From positions 1 through 57,910 of the forward strand of contig JAAEZT010000006.1 of assembly GCA_018222765.1 (NCBI GenBank): a stretch of 57,910 nt of DNA, in the 5' to 3' direction. A program made the translations under genes and the position numbers. This DNA comes from a bacterium. Its GTDB lineage: Bacteria; Verrucomicrobiota; Verrucomicrobiia; Verrucomicrobiales; Akkermansiaceae. Positions 8,306 through 19,664 of the stretch are shown here, piece after piece. The number at the start of each line of letters is the position of its first letter. Position 1 is the first letter of the stretch. Below the pieces are notes generated by a model that saw only the letters and a list, made by a program, of their open reading frames with translations, made no database searches and had not been told where the DNA came from.

Positions 8306-10822
8306 TCACTTGGCAGTCTTCTCAGGCTTCTCGACCTTCTTCTTTGATTTGAAGAAGATCTTACCGTCCTTCTTCTTCACTGCAGCCGTGACCAAATCAC
8401 CTTCCTTAACTTCCGAGGCCAGGAGAGCTTCCGCCAAGGGGTCTTCAAGAAATCTTTCAACCGCCCGCCTCATTGGGCGAGCCCCGTATTCGGGGTCATA
8501 TCCTTCGGTAACAATCAGTTCGCGCGCTGATTTGTCCAAGATCAATTCGATCTCCTTCTCAGCCAGGCGTTCGACAAGCTTCTTCACCTCGAGATCGACG
8601 ATCTGATTAAGATGGATCTTCTCCAACATGTGGAAGACGACCATCTCATCGAGACGATTCAAGAATTCTGGCCTGAAGTGCTTTTTGGAAACTTCTTCGA
8701 TCTTGGCCTTCATTCCATCGAAATCCCCCTCGCTCTCAGACATAGCATTGAAACCAAGACTGGACTGACGCTTGATGCTGTCGGCACCGACATTGGAAGT
8801 GAGGATGATGATGGTATTACGGAAGTCAATTTTCCGACCAAAACTATCAGTGACCATTCCTTCCTCTAAAATCTGAAGCAGGAGATTCATCACGTCAGGG
8901 TGGGCTTTCTCCACTTCATCGAAGAGCACCACTGAGTATGGCCGACGACGTACCGCTTCCGAAAGCTGACCACCTTCTTCGTAGCCGACGTATCCTGGAG
9001 GAGGTCCGATGAGACGACTCGCGCTGAATTTCTCCATGTATTCAGACATATCGATTTGGATCAGAGAGTCAGGGTCACCGAACATGAAGTTCGCCAAGTT
9101 ACGAGCGAGGTAAGTCTTACCAACACCGGTAGGTCCGAGAAACAGGAAGGAACCGATCGGGCGACGGGGATCTTTGAGATCTGCCCGAGACCGACGAAGG
9201 GCTTTCGAAATCACGACCACAGCCTCATCCTGACCAATGACAGACTCCTTGAGATCCTTCTCCATATTGAGCAGTTTGGCAGCCTCTCTCTGCTCCATCC
9301 GCTGGAGTGGAACGCCGGTCCATTTGGAAACGACTGACATGATGTCATCTTCGACGATGTCAACAATCTTCTCCTCACTCTCACCACGCCAACCATCGAT
9401 TTCATCGTCAAGTTGTTTCCGAGTGCTCTTTTCTTCGTCACGCAACGAAGCTGCTTTCTCGAAATCCTGATCGTTTATGGCTGCGATTTTTTCGTCATTT
9501 ATCTCGGTGATACGCCCTTCCAATTGCTTGAGCTCCGGCGGCCGGGTCATTGTGGTAATCCTCGCCCGTGCTCCGGCTTCATCGAGGACGTCAATGGCCT
9601 TATCAGGAAGAAAACGGCTGGTAAGGTAGCGAGAGGTCAACTTGACGGCAGCCTCCAACGCATCGTCAGCATAACGAACCTTGTGGTGGCTCTCGTATTT
9701 CTCACGGAGACCTTTCATAATCTCGATCGCGTCATCGACCGAAGGCTCGTCAACTTTGACCTGCTGGAAACGACGCTCCAAAGCGGCATCTTTTTCAATG
9801 TGCTTGCGATACTCGTTCAAGGTGGTTGCTCCAACACACTGCATCTCAGAGCGACTAAGGGCGGGCTTAATGATATTCGAAGCATCCATTGCCCCTTCCG
9901 CAGAACCCGCACCAACGATGGTGTGCAGTTCATCGATGAAAAGGATAACGTTTTTGACTTTGCGAATCTCATCCATCACGGCCTTAATCCGCTCTTCGAA
10001 CTGACCGCGGTATTTAGTACCCGCTACCATGAGTGCCAAGTCAAGGGTCACCACTTTCTTGTCCCGAAGGATTTCGGGAACATCGCCAGCTGCAATTTCC
10101 TGAGCCAAACCTTCAACAATCGCGGTCTTACCAACACCCGCTTCCCCTACAAGCACAGGGTTATTTTTGGTTCGGCGACAGAGGATCTGAATCACTCGCT
10201 CGATTTCAGGAGCACGCCCAATAACCGGATCCAACTCGCCGGATTTTGCGAGTTTGGTTAAATCCCGACCGAACGCCTTGAGAGCCGGAGTCTTCGTCTT
10301 TCCTTCGGGACTCTCGGCCTCCTCCTCAAGATCAATGTCTTCTTCTCCATCAAAATCAAAATCTTCTTCAGCATCCTCGGAAGAAAAATTGGGATCAATC
10401 TCCGCCAGAACCTCGTTACGAGTTGTGGCAAGATCCACATTAAGACTGGTCAGGACACGGGATGCCATCCCCTCTCCCTCACGCAGCAAACCCAGCAGAA
10501 TGTGTTCGGTTCCGACATAGGAATGGTTAAGCTGTTTGGCTTCCTTGTTTGCCAGTGAGAGAACCTTTTTCACCCTCGGGGTGTATGGGATATTCGATGA
10601 TTTTTTTTGGTCAGGGCCAGTGCCAACCTCTTTCTCAACTTCCATGCGAACAGATTCGAGATCCAAGCCCATCCGCTGAAGAACGCTCACCGCGACTCCC
10701 TGGCCGAGCTTGATCAGTCCGAGGAGAACATGTTCGGTTCCAATGTAGTTATGATTAAAACGGTCGGCCTCCTTCCGGGCCAATGCCAGGACTTGCTGGG
10801 CGCGAGGTGTGAAATTGCTCAT
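8306..10822 (-). CDS. clpC: ClpC AAA+ chaperone-unfoldase
   Basis: An 838-residue Hsp100 protein. Two Clp-N repeats occupy about residues 1-150 ([11 protein letters not shown] and [11 protein letters not shown]). An acidic linker follows, then AAA domain 1 with Walker [10 protein letters not shown] near residue 229, a UVR segment near 450 ([16 protein letters not shown]), and AAA domain 2 with Walker [11 protein letters not shown] near 565. The middle UVR domain and double N-domain identify ClpC rather than ClpA or ClpB. ClpC feeds unfolded or arginine-phosphorylated proteins to ClpP. The linker at about 160-190 is unusually acidic ([20 protein letters not shown]). It is downstream of mcsA and mcsB on the same strand, which supports an arginine-phosphorylation-linked role. 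Confidence 0.97.
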   Translation of the reverse strand: MSNFTPRAQQVLALARKEADRFNHNYIGTEHVLLGLIKLGQGVAVSVLQRMGLDLESVRMEVEKEVGTGPDQKKSSNIPYTPRVKKVLSLANKEAKQLNHSYVGTEHILLGLLREGEGMASRVLTSLNVDLATTRNEVLAEIDPNFSSEDAEEDFDFDGEEDIDLEEEAESPEGKTKTPALKAFGRDLTKLAKSGELDPVIGRAPEIERVIQILCRRTKNNPVLVGEAGVGKTAIVEGLAQEIAAGDVPEILRDKKVVTLDLALMVAGTKYRGQFEERIKAVMDEIRKVKNVILFIDELHTIVGAGSAEGAMDASNIIKPALSRSEMQCVGATTLNEYRKHIEKDAALERRFQQVKVDEPSVDDAIEIMKGLREKYESHHKVRYADDALEAAVKLTSRYLTSRFLPDKAIDVLDEAGARARITTMTRPPELKQLEGRITEINDEKIAAINDQDFEKAASLRDEEKSTRKQLDDEIDGWRGESEEKIVDIVEDDIMSVVSKWTGVPLQRMEQREAAKLLNMEKDLKESVIGQDEAVVVISKALRRSRADLKDPRRPIGSFLFLGPTGVGKTYLARNLANFMFGDPDSLIQIDMSEYMEKFSASRLIGPPPGYVGYEEGGQLSEAVRRRPYSVVLFDEVEKAHPDVMNLLLQILEEGMVTDSFGRKIDFRNTIIILTSNVGADSIKRQSSLGFNAMSESEGDFDGMKAKIEEVSKKHFRPEFLNRLDEMVVFHMLEKIHLNQIVDLEVKKLVERLAEKEIELILDKSARELIVTEGYDPEYGARPMRRAVERFLEDPLAEALLASEVKEGDLVTAAVKKKDGKIFFKSKKKVEKPEKTAK

Positions 10823-10845
10823 ATCGTCGATTAACTAAGTGAAAA

Positions 10846-11937
10846 TTAATGTTTGTTTCCTGAAATATCAATAGCAGGGGGAAGGGCTGAACGCAACTGA
10901 TCCCGGATCATTTGCGCCCTCATAATATCACGCGCATCGGGCTCAAGCTTACTTCCGGCATCCCACTGCAGATGGGCCGGTTGTGTTTCCATGAAAAGCC
11001 GGTCGCAGGTCTCCACCAACTCTTCCGGCATTACCCCCAAATCAGCCCCCAAACGCAGCATCGAAAGATGAGTCAGCGCCTCCTTGGAAGCAATGATGCG
11101 GGCGTAGGTGAGGATACCGGCAGCCCGGCCAATGTGATCCTGCACCATCAGAGGATCATCCGTCATGAGTTTTTCCCTGGCCTGGGACTCGTACCGCGCC
11201 ACATCCCCAATAACCTTGGACAGGCGGGCCAAAATATCATTCTCGCTCTCACCGAGAGTCGATTGATTGGAAATTTGGTAGAGATTTCCAAGAGACTCGG
11301 TGCCCTCACCATATAGTCCCCTTACCGCCAACCCTAACTTGGCAATCCCCTTCAAAACCTGGCCAATTTGATCACTGAGAACCAAACCGGGCAAATGGAG
11401 CATCGATGACGCCCGCATTCCGGTTCCCAGATTTGTAGGACACGCAGTCAGATATCCCCATTTTGGGTGAAAAGCATAGGGCAGCTCTTTCTCAAGGGCC
11501 TGGTCGACTTTGTGAGCGAGATGGTAAGCCTCCTTCAATTGCAAACTCGGCCGAATGGCCTGAATACGGAGGTGATCCTCCTCGTTTACCATGAGACTCA
11601 AAGTCTGCTTGCGGTTCACTACGGTCGCACTCCCCTCATTGCGTGCTGCTTGCTCGCGACTAATTAAATGCCTCTCCACGAGCACTTGCTTTTGCAGCGA
11701 ATCCAGACTCGAAAGCTCATGAGAAAAACCACGTTTCATCTCAGGCAAGGCCTCCAGTTTTCCGTGCAGAGATTCCAATAACTCGCGACGCTGATTTTTC
11801 CGGGCCCAACCAGGGAATGGTGCATTCCGAATATTCCGGGCTAGGCGAACACGGCTGGTGACCACCACCGAAGTTTCGGCAGTATGCCCCGTCATCCAAT
11901 CAGCCGGATGCTTAAGAAGTGTCTTAAACCGCATCAT
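10846..11937 (-). CDS. mcsB: McsB, protein-arginine kinase
   Basis: A 363-residue phosphagen-kinase-fold protein with the N-terminal ATP-binding motif SSRVRLARN-like (VVTSRVRLARNIRN), the segment VNEEDHLRIQ and CPTNLGTGMRASSMLHLP in the nucleotide site. These are McsB signatures. McsB phosphorylates arginine residues, marking proteins for ClpCP, and is activated by McsA. The ATG at 11937 overlaps the end of mcsA by four bases, so translation is probably coupled. Length is normal for the family. The residues usually needed for catalysis appear present, so I expect an active kinase. Confidence 0.95.
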   Translation of the reverse strand: MMRFKTLLKHPADWMTGHTAETSVVVTSRVRLARNIRNAPFPGWARKNQRRELLESLHGKLEALPEMKRGFSHELSSLDSLQKQVLVERHLISREQAARNEGSATVVNRKQTLSLMVNEEDHLRIQAIRPSLQLKEAYHLAHKVDQALEKELPYAFHPKWGYLTACPTNLGTGMRASSMLHLPGLVLSDQIGQVLKGIAKLGLAVRGLYGEGTESLGNLYQISNQSTLGESENDILARLSKVIGDVARYESQAREKLMTDDPLMVQDHIGRAAGILTYARIIASKEALTHLSMLRLGADLGVMPEELVETCDRLFMETQPAHLQWDAGSKLEPDARDIMRAQMIRDQLRSALPPAIDISGNKH

Positions 11938-12467
11938 AAGTCCGATTCCGCAACGGGATTTTCCGCAACAACAGGGTTAACTCTCTCTAATTCGTCCCGC
12001 AAGCGGCCAGCTTCTTCGTAATTTTCAGCGTCAATCGCCTTTAATAGACGGCTTTTAATGTCCCTCAGTCTGGCATCCCGCGCTTGGGTCGCAACCAAGC
12101 CAGCCGGAATGTATCCGACATGGGCGTCACCTTTGTGGAGAGTTGGAATCCTTTCGCTGACCTCCCGTGCGAAAGCATCGTAGCAATCCGGACACCCAAA
12201 GCGTCCGACTTTCTGATAATTACCGATTCCAAATCCACAGGTGGAGCATTCGGTGGATGACCCAAGAGAAATCGCCTCCGCCTCAGGAACCGAAAGGGTA
12301 TGGTCAAGCACCTGCTCGGCCATTAACAAGCCATCGGGATTCGTAATTCCTTTTTCCTGAGCACAGGTCTCGCAGAGGACAAACTTCTTCAGCTTGCCAT
12401 CCGCGATCTGGGTATAAAAGACCGTCGCTTTCTCTTCACACAAGTCGCACTTCATCGACATACGCAA
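11934..12467 (-). CDS. mcsA: McsA, zinc-finger/UVR activator of McsB
   Basis: A 177-residue protein with four CxxC-type pairs: CDLC, CETC, CSTC and CPDC, which is the zinc-binding layout of McsA. A C-terminal UVR motif follows (LLKAIDAENYEEAGRLRDELE, given here in part as AENYEEAGRLRDE). McsA activates the McsB arginine kinase and links it to ClpC. The first ATG gives MRMSMKCDLC; the third Met (MKCDLC) would also fit. The gene lies 10 bases after the exbD-like gene and overlaps mcsB. No ctsR repressor gene precedes it, unlike the classical Firmicutes operon. Confidence 0.93.
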   Translation of the reverse strand: MRMSMKCDLCEEKATVFYTQIADGKLKKFVLCETCAQEKGITNPDGLLMAEQVLDHTLSVPEAEAISLGSSTECSTCGFGIGNYQKVGRFGCPDCYDAFAREVSERIPTLHKGDAHVGYIPAGLVATQARDARLRDIKSRLLKAIDAENYEEAGRLRDELERVNPVVAENPVAESDL

Positions 12468-12477
12468 GATAGCCTCT

Positions 12478-12879
12478 CTAGTCGCGATGGCTACTGAAAA
12501 GTCTCGGCAGAATCAACAATCCCCCCGAATTGATCCTCATCTCGGCGAGACAATTCAGAATATCGATGAAACGCTGATATTCGCTACCTTCGTCACTCCA
12601 GACATGGACATTTGGCCCCTCAATACAGAGATCCCCAATCAGATCCATTCGGGCTTTAGGAGTGGGTAAATCATGCCCACTGTCACTCACCTCCACGATT
12701 TCTTCACTCATTCCTGATTTCAGGGTGATTCCACCTCCTTTATCCAAATTGATTTGAATGAGCTCTATTCGTGAGATTTTCCCGCGCTCACACGTTTGCT
12801 CAATAGTGAGATCTTCCTGCGTCTTTCCGATGGACGTTGCCACGAGGGAGAAAATGAGGAGAAAAAAACTGACGTCCAC
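12478..12879 (-). CDS. ExbD/TolR-like protein with uncertain start
   Basis: From the GTG at 12879 this encodes 133 residues. The start reads MDVSFFLLIFSLVATS, the single membrane helix of ExbD/TolR including its conserved Asp, and the tail (ALADGEV-like segment NVHVWSDEGSEYQRFIDILNCL) fits the periplasmic ExbD domain. In the same frame the 16 codons upstream of the GTG still look like ExbD N-terminus (KLDLSSLVDVSFF), up to a TAA at 12925-12927. No ATG, GTG or TTG occurs there, and the GTG lacks a Shine-Dalgarno. The gene is either started oddly, truncated or damaged. ExbD normally works with ExbB as a proton-driven motor; no exbB is nearby. It is 10 bases upstream of mcsA. Confidence 0.6.
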   Translation of the reverse strand: MDVSFFLLIFSLVATSIGKTQEDLTIEQTCERGKISRIELIQINLDKGGGITLKSGMSEEIVEVSDSGHDLPTPKARMDLIGDLCIEGPNVHVWSDEGSEYQRFIDILNCLAEMRINSGGLLILPRLFSSHRD

Positions 12880-13034
12880 TAGTGATGAGAGGTCTAATTT
12901 CGGGTCATCGGTTTTGAAACTTTGTTAAGATAGGGTGGGTTTTATTTTCAGGACCACTCAAGAAACGAGTGAAGCCCCAATCTTCTTGGATCATTTCTTG
13001 CCCAATAATCCAGAGGCCCTAATCTTTCGACCAC

Positions 13035-13823
13035 ATGGACAATGCTCAATTTCTGACAGACATATTTGGCCTCGAAGGCAAGACCGCCGTTGTCATCGGT
13101 GGAACCGGGGAACTTTGCTCCTACATGGCCCTTGGCCTCGCAAAAGCCGGAGCCGAAGTCATCCTTGTAGGTCGCAACGAAGAAAAGGCCAATCAAAGGC
13201 TCGAAGTCATTCGCGAGGCAGGCGGCAAGGGCTACTTCGCCGCAGCTGATGCTGGAAACCGACAATCTCTCAATGAACTCCTCGACTCCGTCGTCGAGCA
13301 ATCCGGAAAAATCGACATTCTCATCAATGGCGCGGGAATCAACTCCCCCACGCCGTTTGTCGAAATTACCGACGAAGAAGCACTTAACATTTTTGACATT
13401 AACCTCGTCGGCGTCATGCGTGCCTGTCAGGTCTTCGGAAATTACTTCCTGAGCCGTGATGTCCAGGCTTCGATCATCAATCTGGGATCAATTTCCGGAC
13501 TGAATCCGCTCTCCCGCGTCTTCACCTATTCAGCATCAAAGGCCGCCGTTCACAATCTCACTCGCAATCTCGCCCGTGAGTGGGCTGATCGTGACATCCG
13601 AGTCAATACCCTCGTTCCCGGATTTTTCCCGGCAGAGCAAAACCGGTCCGTTCTCGATGAATCACGAGTTGCGGAGATTCTCCGTCACACCCCGGCTTCG
13701 CGATTTGGTAATCCCGACGAATTAATCGGAGCCACCCTCCTCCTCGCCTCAAACGCTGCAGGCGGGTTCATTACTGGCACCGAAGTGGTCGTCGATGGCG
13801 GATTTAACTCGATGACGATCTAG
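13035..13823 (+). CDS. SDR-family oxidoreductase (sugar-acid dehydrogenase-like)
   Basis: A 262-residue classical short-chain dehydrogenase. The N-terminal Rossmann fold has the glycine motif [18 protein letters not shown], a variant of TGxxxGxG. NGAG follows near residue 97. The catalytic set is Ser (SISG), Tyr and Lys (YSASK, about residue 169). The C-terminal [10 protein letters not shown] is typical. The closest kinds in memory are gluconate 5-dehydrogenase or mannonate oxidoreductase-like SDRs, which begin with a short helical leader like [14 protein letters not shown]. The exact substrate is inferred only weakly. It stands alone: divergent from the exbD-like gene and sharing its stop tetranucleotide CTAG (13820-13823) with the convergent ftsB-like gene. 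Confidence 0.85.
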   Translation: MDNAQFLTDIFGLEGKTAVVIGGTGELCSYMALGLAKAGAEVILVGRNEEKANQRLEVIREAGGKGYFAAADAGNRQSLNELLDSVVEQSGKIDILINGAGINSPTPFVEITDEEALNIFDINLVGVMRACQVFGNYFLSRDVQASIINLGSISGLNPLSRVFTYSASKAAVHNLTRNLAREWADRDIRVNTLVPGFFPAEQNRSVLDESRVAEILRHTPASRFGNPDELIGATLLLASNAAGGFITGTEVVVDGGFNSMTI

Positions 13824-14176
13824 CGTTCGAGCTGGAAAATTGTTTCCCCCTCGCGGTAATAGCGAAGGCGGTCGCGAGCCCGATCTTCGAGGTAACGACG
13901 GTTATTTTGAAGTGCATCAGATTCGGCACGGAACTGCTTTTTCTTCTCAAGTAACTCCTGTTCCTGCGCTTCAGCATCCGCAAGCTCATTCTCAATTTCC
14001 TGCAACTTTTGATATTGCGGAATTGCCGGAATAATAAAGGAGAGAGCGACCACGAGCACAAAGACACCAAAGACAATCCAGGTCGGCTTGCCAATCAATC
14101 CACGCCTGGGCATATCCTGCGCAAACTCAGGGTCACGCCGCGCTTTGGAGTAATATTTGCGATACCTGTGTGACAT
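13820..14176 (-). CDS. FtsB/DivIC-like septum formation initiator
   Basis: A 118-residue bitopic membrane protein: a basic cytoplasmic N-terminus ([10 protein letters not shown]), one helix at about residues 32-52 ([20 protein letters not shown]), then a periplasmic coiled coil (about 55-100) ending in [16 protein letters not shown]. This is the FtsB/DivIC pattern (PF04977), in which the tail ...ARexLgmvkpGEt.y... is conserved. The protein would join FtsL and FtsQ at the division septum. It follows enolase on the same strand, separated by a strong terminator, so it is probably transcribed from its own promoter near 14180-14240. Confidence 0.85.
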   Translation of the reverse strand: MSHRYRKYYSKARRDPEFAQDMPRRGLIGKPTWIVFGVFVLVVALSFIIPAIPQYQKLQEIENELADAEAQEQELLEKKKQFRAESDALQNNRRYLEDRARDRLRYYREGETIFQLER

Positions 14177-14244
14177 TCCCCGATCTCTTTATCATAAAAA
14201 GTCGATAATTAGGAAGACTAAAATAAAATTCTCGACCAAAATCG

Positions 14245-14279
14245 AAAAAGCCACGAGAGAGAAATCCCCTCGTGGCTTT
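14245..14279 (-). terminator. Rho-independent terminator of enolase
   Basis: An 11-base perfect inverted repeat, AAAGCCACGAG at 14247-14257 and CTCGTGGCTTT at 14269-14279, with an 11-base loop. Read on the minus strand it follows the enolase stop and continues into a T run (14245-14249), the form of an intrinsic terminator. Confidence 0.9.
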
Positions 14280-14300
14280 GAAATTAATCGCAAAGTCTGA

Positions 14301-17463
<3,163 letters not shown>

Positions 17464-17542
17464 GGCGCGAGCGTGCCTTTCTCACACCTGAAAAGCAAGA
17501 ACTGATCGAAAACGTTTTACCCTAGTCAAATTTACGCTCCCG

Positions 17543-18262
17543 TCAATTTGTTTCCTTCGGCTTTGGCTCTGCCTCCTTCGACTCCGGATCCCGTGCAATA
17601 TACCTCACTCGTCTCTTCTTCTCTCCTGACCCAGACGATGACTTTTGGACCAAGGTCATCTGCAAAACCATAAAAGGCTCCATCCATCGAGGCTCCAATG
17701 AACTGGATAGGGTTGATGAGCTTAACTCACTATCGAAAAGAACTTTATCACCTTTAACCACCTTAAGCCGCCATCCACGAGGTCGTTTTTCCAGAGTGAA
17801 ATGCTCGCCATTAACCGTCATTTCGGTCGTCTCCACCGAACTCTCAAGTCTGCGGGAGCCTTGCTGAGGAATATCCCGCGATCCCCTGCTCGAAACCAAA
17901 TAGCTCCTGGATTTGGGCCATTCGGAGAGAACCAACGATAATTTTTTCGGCTGATTATCCCTAAAAAACTCTACCTTTATCGTGTCTCCGGGCTTTTTCC
18001 CCCGCAGTAGAACAACTAACTGTCCCCGACTGACCAAAATCTGACCGTCAAATTTCCACCACAAATCCCCCTTCAATCCACCAGATTTCTCTAAAGGGCC
18101 ATTCCTGGCGACATGTCGAACACTCAGACCCACTCCTTCGGCCACTCCCGCCGTCACTGATTCTTCGCTTTTAGAGCAATGCAAAGATGCGCCAATCCAT
18201 GGGAGTTTCCCCGCGTAAAGCAAAGAACTCGAGAGAAAACACAGACAAAGGAAGGACTTCAT
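17543..18262 (-). CDS. Secreted PDZ-domain protein next to sigma/anti-sigma pair
   Basis: A 239-residue protein with a signal peptide (CLCFLSSSLLYAGK) and one PDZ-like domain at about residues 25-115. The PDZ signs are GVGLSVRHVARNGPLEKSGGLKGDLWWKFDGQ, of which the core is NGPLEKSGGLKGD, and RGKKPGDTIKVEFFRD. No protease domain is present. The C-terminal half is Ser/Arg-rich and otherwise unrecognised. It is 16 bases downstream of the anti-sigma-like gene and probably belongs to the same operon as the ECF sigma factor. It may sense or scaffold periplasmic peptides, by analogy with PDZ modules in sigma-E pathways; that is inference. Confidence 0.65.
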   Translation of the reverse strand: MKSFLCLCFLSSSLLYAGKLPWIGASLHCSKSEESVTAGVAEGVGLSVRHVARNGPLEKSGGLKGDLWWKFDGQILVSRGQLVVLLRGKKPGDTIKVEFFRDNQPKKLSLVLSEWPKSRSYLVSSRGSRDIPQQGSRRLESSVETTEMTVNGEHFTLEKRPRGWRLKVVKGDKVLFDSELSSSTLSSSLEPRWMEPFMVLQMTLVQKSSSGSGEKKRRVRYIARDPESKEAEPKPKETN

Positions 18263-18278
18263 TGATCACATAAGTTCT

Positions 18279-18767
18279 CTAAAACTGGCTTTTAGGTACC
18301 TCAATCTCGTAGCGATCTTTCTTCGACCAAGTAATCACGCTGTTGGTTCCCACTGGACGAATTGTCTCTTTCTCCACTTTTACCTCACTCCAAACTTCGC
18401 GGACATCACCTGCCTCATCAACATAGACGGATGCGAGGCCCACGGACACGATTTTTGTGGGGTGCTCAATAATATCGAATCCCGCCACATAGCTTGCAGA
18501 AACCGGATCTTTTTCGACAATCTCCTGAGAATTGGAAACCCCTTTGCCAAGCCACCATCCGGACCCCAAGCCTATTCCCAGAGCAACTGCCGCAGCCGCC
18601 GCACTGGCCTTCCAGGTCAATCCGGATCGATACGGTGCCAGATCATCCACTTCACCGGCTGCCAATTTGTCAATGAGCGCCGAACACGAAGCTTCGCCTT
18701 CATCAGTAAGCCCACGCGGAAGCAATGATTCCAACTGCGATTCTAGTTCTTTTAGAGAATTATCCAT
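18279..18767 (-). CDS. Membrane anti-sigma factor-like protein
   Basis: I start at the ATG at 18767 (MDNSLKELESQLESLLPRG), which overlaps the sigma gene by eight bases; a longer frame to 18890 lies inside the sigma gene. The 162-residue protein has an acidic helical N-terminus of about 60 residues, one helix at about 60-80 rich in Ala and Gly (AAAAAVALGIGLGSGWWLG) and a periplasmic beta-rich tail (ASVYVDEAGDVREVW). This layout, together with its coupling to an ECF sigma gene, indicates an anti-sigma factor. It lacks a zinc-binding HxxxCxxC motif, so it is not a ZAS-type anti-sigma. Assignment rests largely on context. Confidence 0.6.
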   Translation of the reverse strand: MDNSLKELESQLESLLPRGLTDEGEASCSALIDKLAAGEVDDLAPYRSGLTWKASAAAAAVALGIGLGSGWWLGKGVSNSQEIVEKDPVSASYVAGFDIIEHPTKIVSVGLASVYVDEAGDVREVWSEVKVEKETIRPVGTNSVITWSKKDRYEIEVPKSQF

Positions 18768-19293
18768 GTCTGGAGCTTTTGAGATGTTTGAGTTTTTTCT
18801 GCAGCTGCTCAAGAGCATAACGATACCGTGACGCCGCCGTGTTATTTGATAAAGTAAGGATCTTGGCGATTTCGGCAAAAGTGAGACCACCCCAGATTTT
18901 CAGAGTCAGAACCTCCCGCAATTTCTCCGGAAGCGACTGCACCTCTCTTCGAAGAATCTCCGCCTCCTCCTGATCCTCGGAGGCAGGATCCAACCAATAA
19001 TCATCATCTTGTTGAAACTGAACGATCTTGTTGTCTCGCTTTTCTCGGCGCCCTTTTCTGCGGCCATGGTCCAAGCCTAGATATCTCAGAACGGAAAAAG
19101 CCAAGGGAAGATCGGGCGGTCTGAACTCCCTCTCTGCCTGATAATGCCAAAGTTTGATCAGGGCATCCTGCAAGACGTCTTCTGCCTCCTCGGCACTTTG
19201 GCACCGTTGCCGGGCATAGGCCAATAGTCTGGGAGCATTCTCACTCAACCACGACTTCCATTGCTTATTCAAATTTTGACCCTTGAGCACCAT
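18760..19293 (-). CDS. ECF RNA polymerase sigma factor
   Basis: A 177-residue sigma-70 family factor of the ECF type. Region 2 (about residues 15-85) includes RLLAYARQRCQSAEEAEDVLQDALIKLW. Region 4 (about 115-170) includes LPEKLREVLTLKIWGGLTFAEIAKIL and a recognition helix with NNTAASRYRYALEQL. ECF factors direct envelope or stress regulons and are held by a cognate anti-sigma; here that is the overlapping downstream gene. Region 2 contains an unusual basic insertion, HGRRKGRREKRDNK, before the linker. The start ATG at 19293 gives MVLKGQNLNKQW. Confidence 0.9.
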   Translation of the reverse strand: MVLKGQNLNKQWKSWLSENAPRLLAYARQRCQSAEEAEDVLQDALIKLWHYQAEREFRPPDLPLAFSVLRYLGLDHGRRKGRREKRDNKIVQFQQDDDYWLDPASEDQEEAEILRREVQSLPEKLREVLTLKIWGGLTFAEIAKILTLSNNTAASRYRYALEQLQKKLKHLKSSRHG

Positions 19294-19364
19294 TCTTCAC
19301 ACATGAGAATGCCTGAAACCAAACGGTTTGTCTCCAAAAAGATGAAAAGCTTTAGGGCCGCGGA

Positions 19365-19439
19365 TGGTGCTCGATACTGGATTTGAACCAGTGACATCTT
19401 GCGTGTGAAGCAAGCGCTCTACCACTGAGCTAACCGAGC
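19365..19439 (-). tRNA. tRNA-Val (anticodon CAC)
   Basis: Read on the minus strand, this folds as a full cloverleaf: acceptor GCTCGGT pairing with ATCGAGC (one G-T pair), D arm TTAGCTCAGTGGTAGAGC, anticodon stem CTTGC/GCAAG around loop TTCACAC, giving anticodon CAC (valine, codon GUG), and T arm with GGTTCAAATCC. The CCA end is encoded (19365-19367). It lies 59 bases downstream of the tRNA-Leu gene on the same strand, with a hairpin in between. Confidence 0.95.
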
Positions 19440-19455
19440 ATGATCCGGGAAAATC

Positions 19456-19485
19456 CGAAAGGCCCCGTTTAGGGGCCTCTTTGAA
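19456..19485 (-). terminator. Hairpin between tRNA-Leu and tRNA-Val
   Basis: An inverted repeat AGGCCCC (19459-19466 region) and GGGGCCT (19472-19479 region) with a five-base loop lies between the two tRNA genes. Read on the minus strand it is followed by only three T residues, so it may be a weak terminator or a processing signal rather than a strong stop. Confidence 0.45.
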
Positions 19486-19498
19486 ACTGCCAAACAGA

Positions 19499-19586
19499 TG
19501 GTGCGCGAGGGGGGAGTCGAACCCCCACGTCCTAAACGGACACCAGATCCTTAGTCTGGCGCGTCTACCAATTCCGCCACCCGCGC
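19499..19586 (-). tRNA. tRNA-Leu (anticodon AAG)
   Basis: Minus-strand cloverleaf of class II type with a long variable arm. The acceptor is GCGCGGG against CTCGCGC (one G-T pair), the D arm TGGCGGAATTGGTAGACGC, the anticodon stem CCAGA/TCTGG around loop CTAAGGA, the variable arm TGTCCGTTTAGGACGT and the T arm GGGGGTTCGACTCCCCC. CCA is encoded at 19499-19501. The loop places A at position 34, giving anticodon AAG for codons CUU/CUC. Most bacterial leucine tRNAs reading these codons have GAG, so this is uncommon and would need A34-to-inosine editing to read CUC well. Confidence 0.93.
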
Positions 19587-19664
19587 TTTCAATCTGTTGA
19601 CGGCGCTGCTCTTAAGCCCGGCTTTGCCTGCATGCAAGAAATACTTAGAAGATTTCTAAAAAAA

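Noticed and set aside
9413-10261. Plus-strand frame opposite clpC
   Set aside because: Antisense of ClpC; the composition follows the opposite strand codons.
19456-19485. Hairpin as a strong terminator
   Set aside because: Lacks a T run on the transcribed strand, so only a weak or processing role is claimed.
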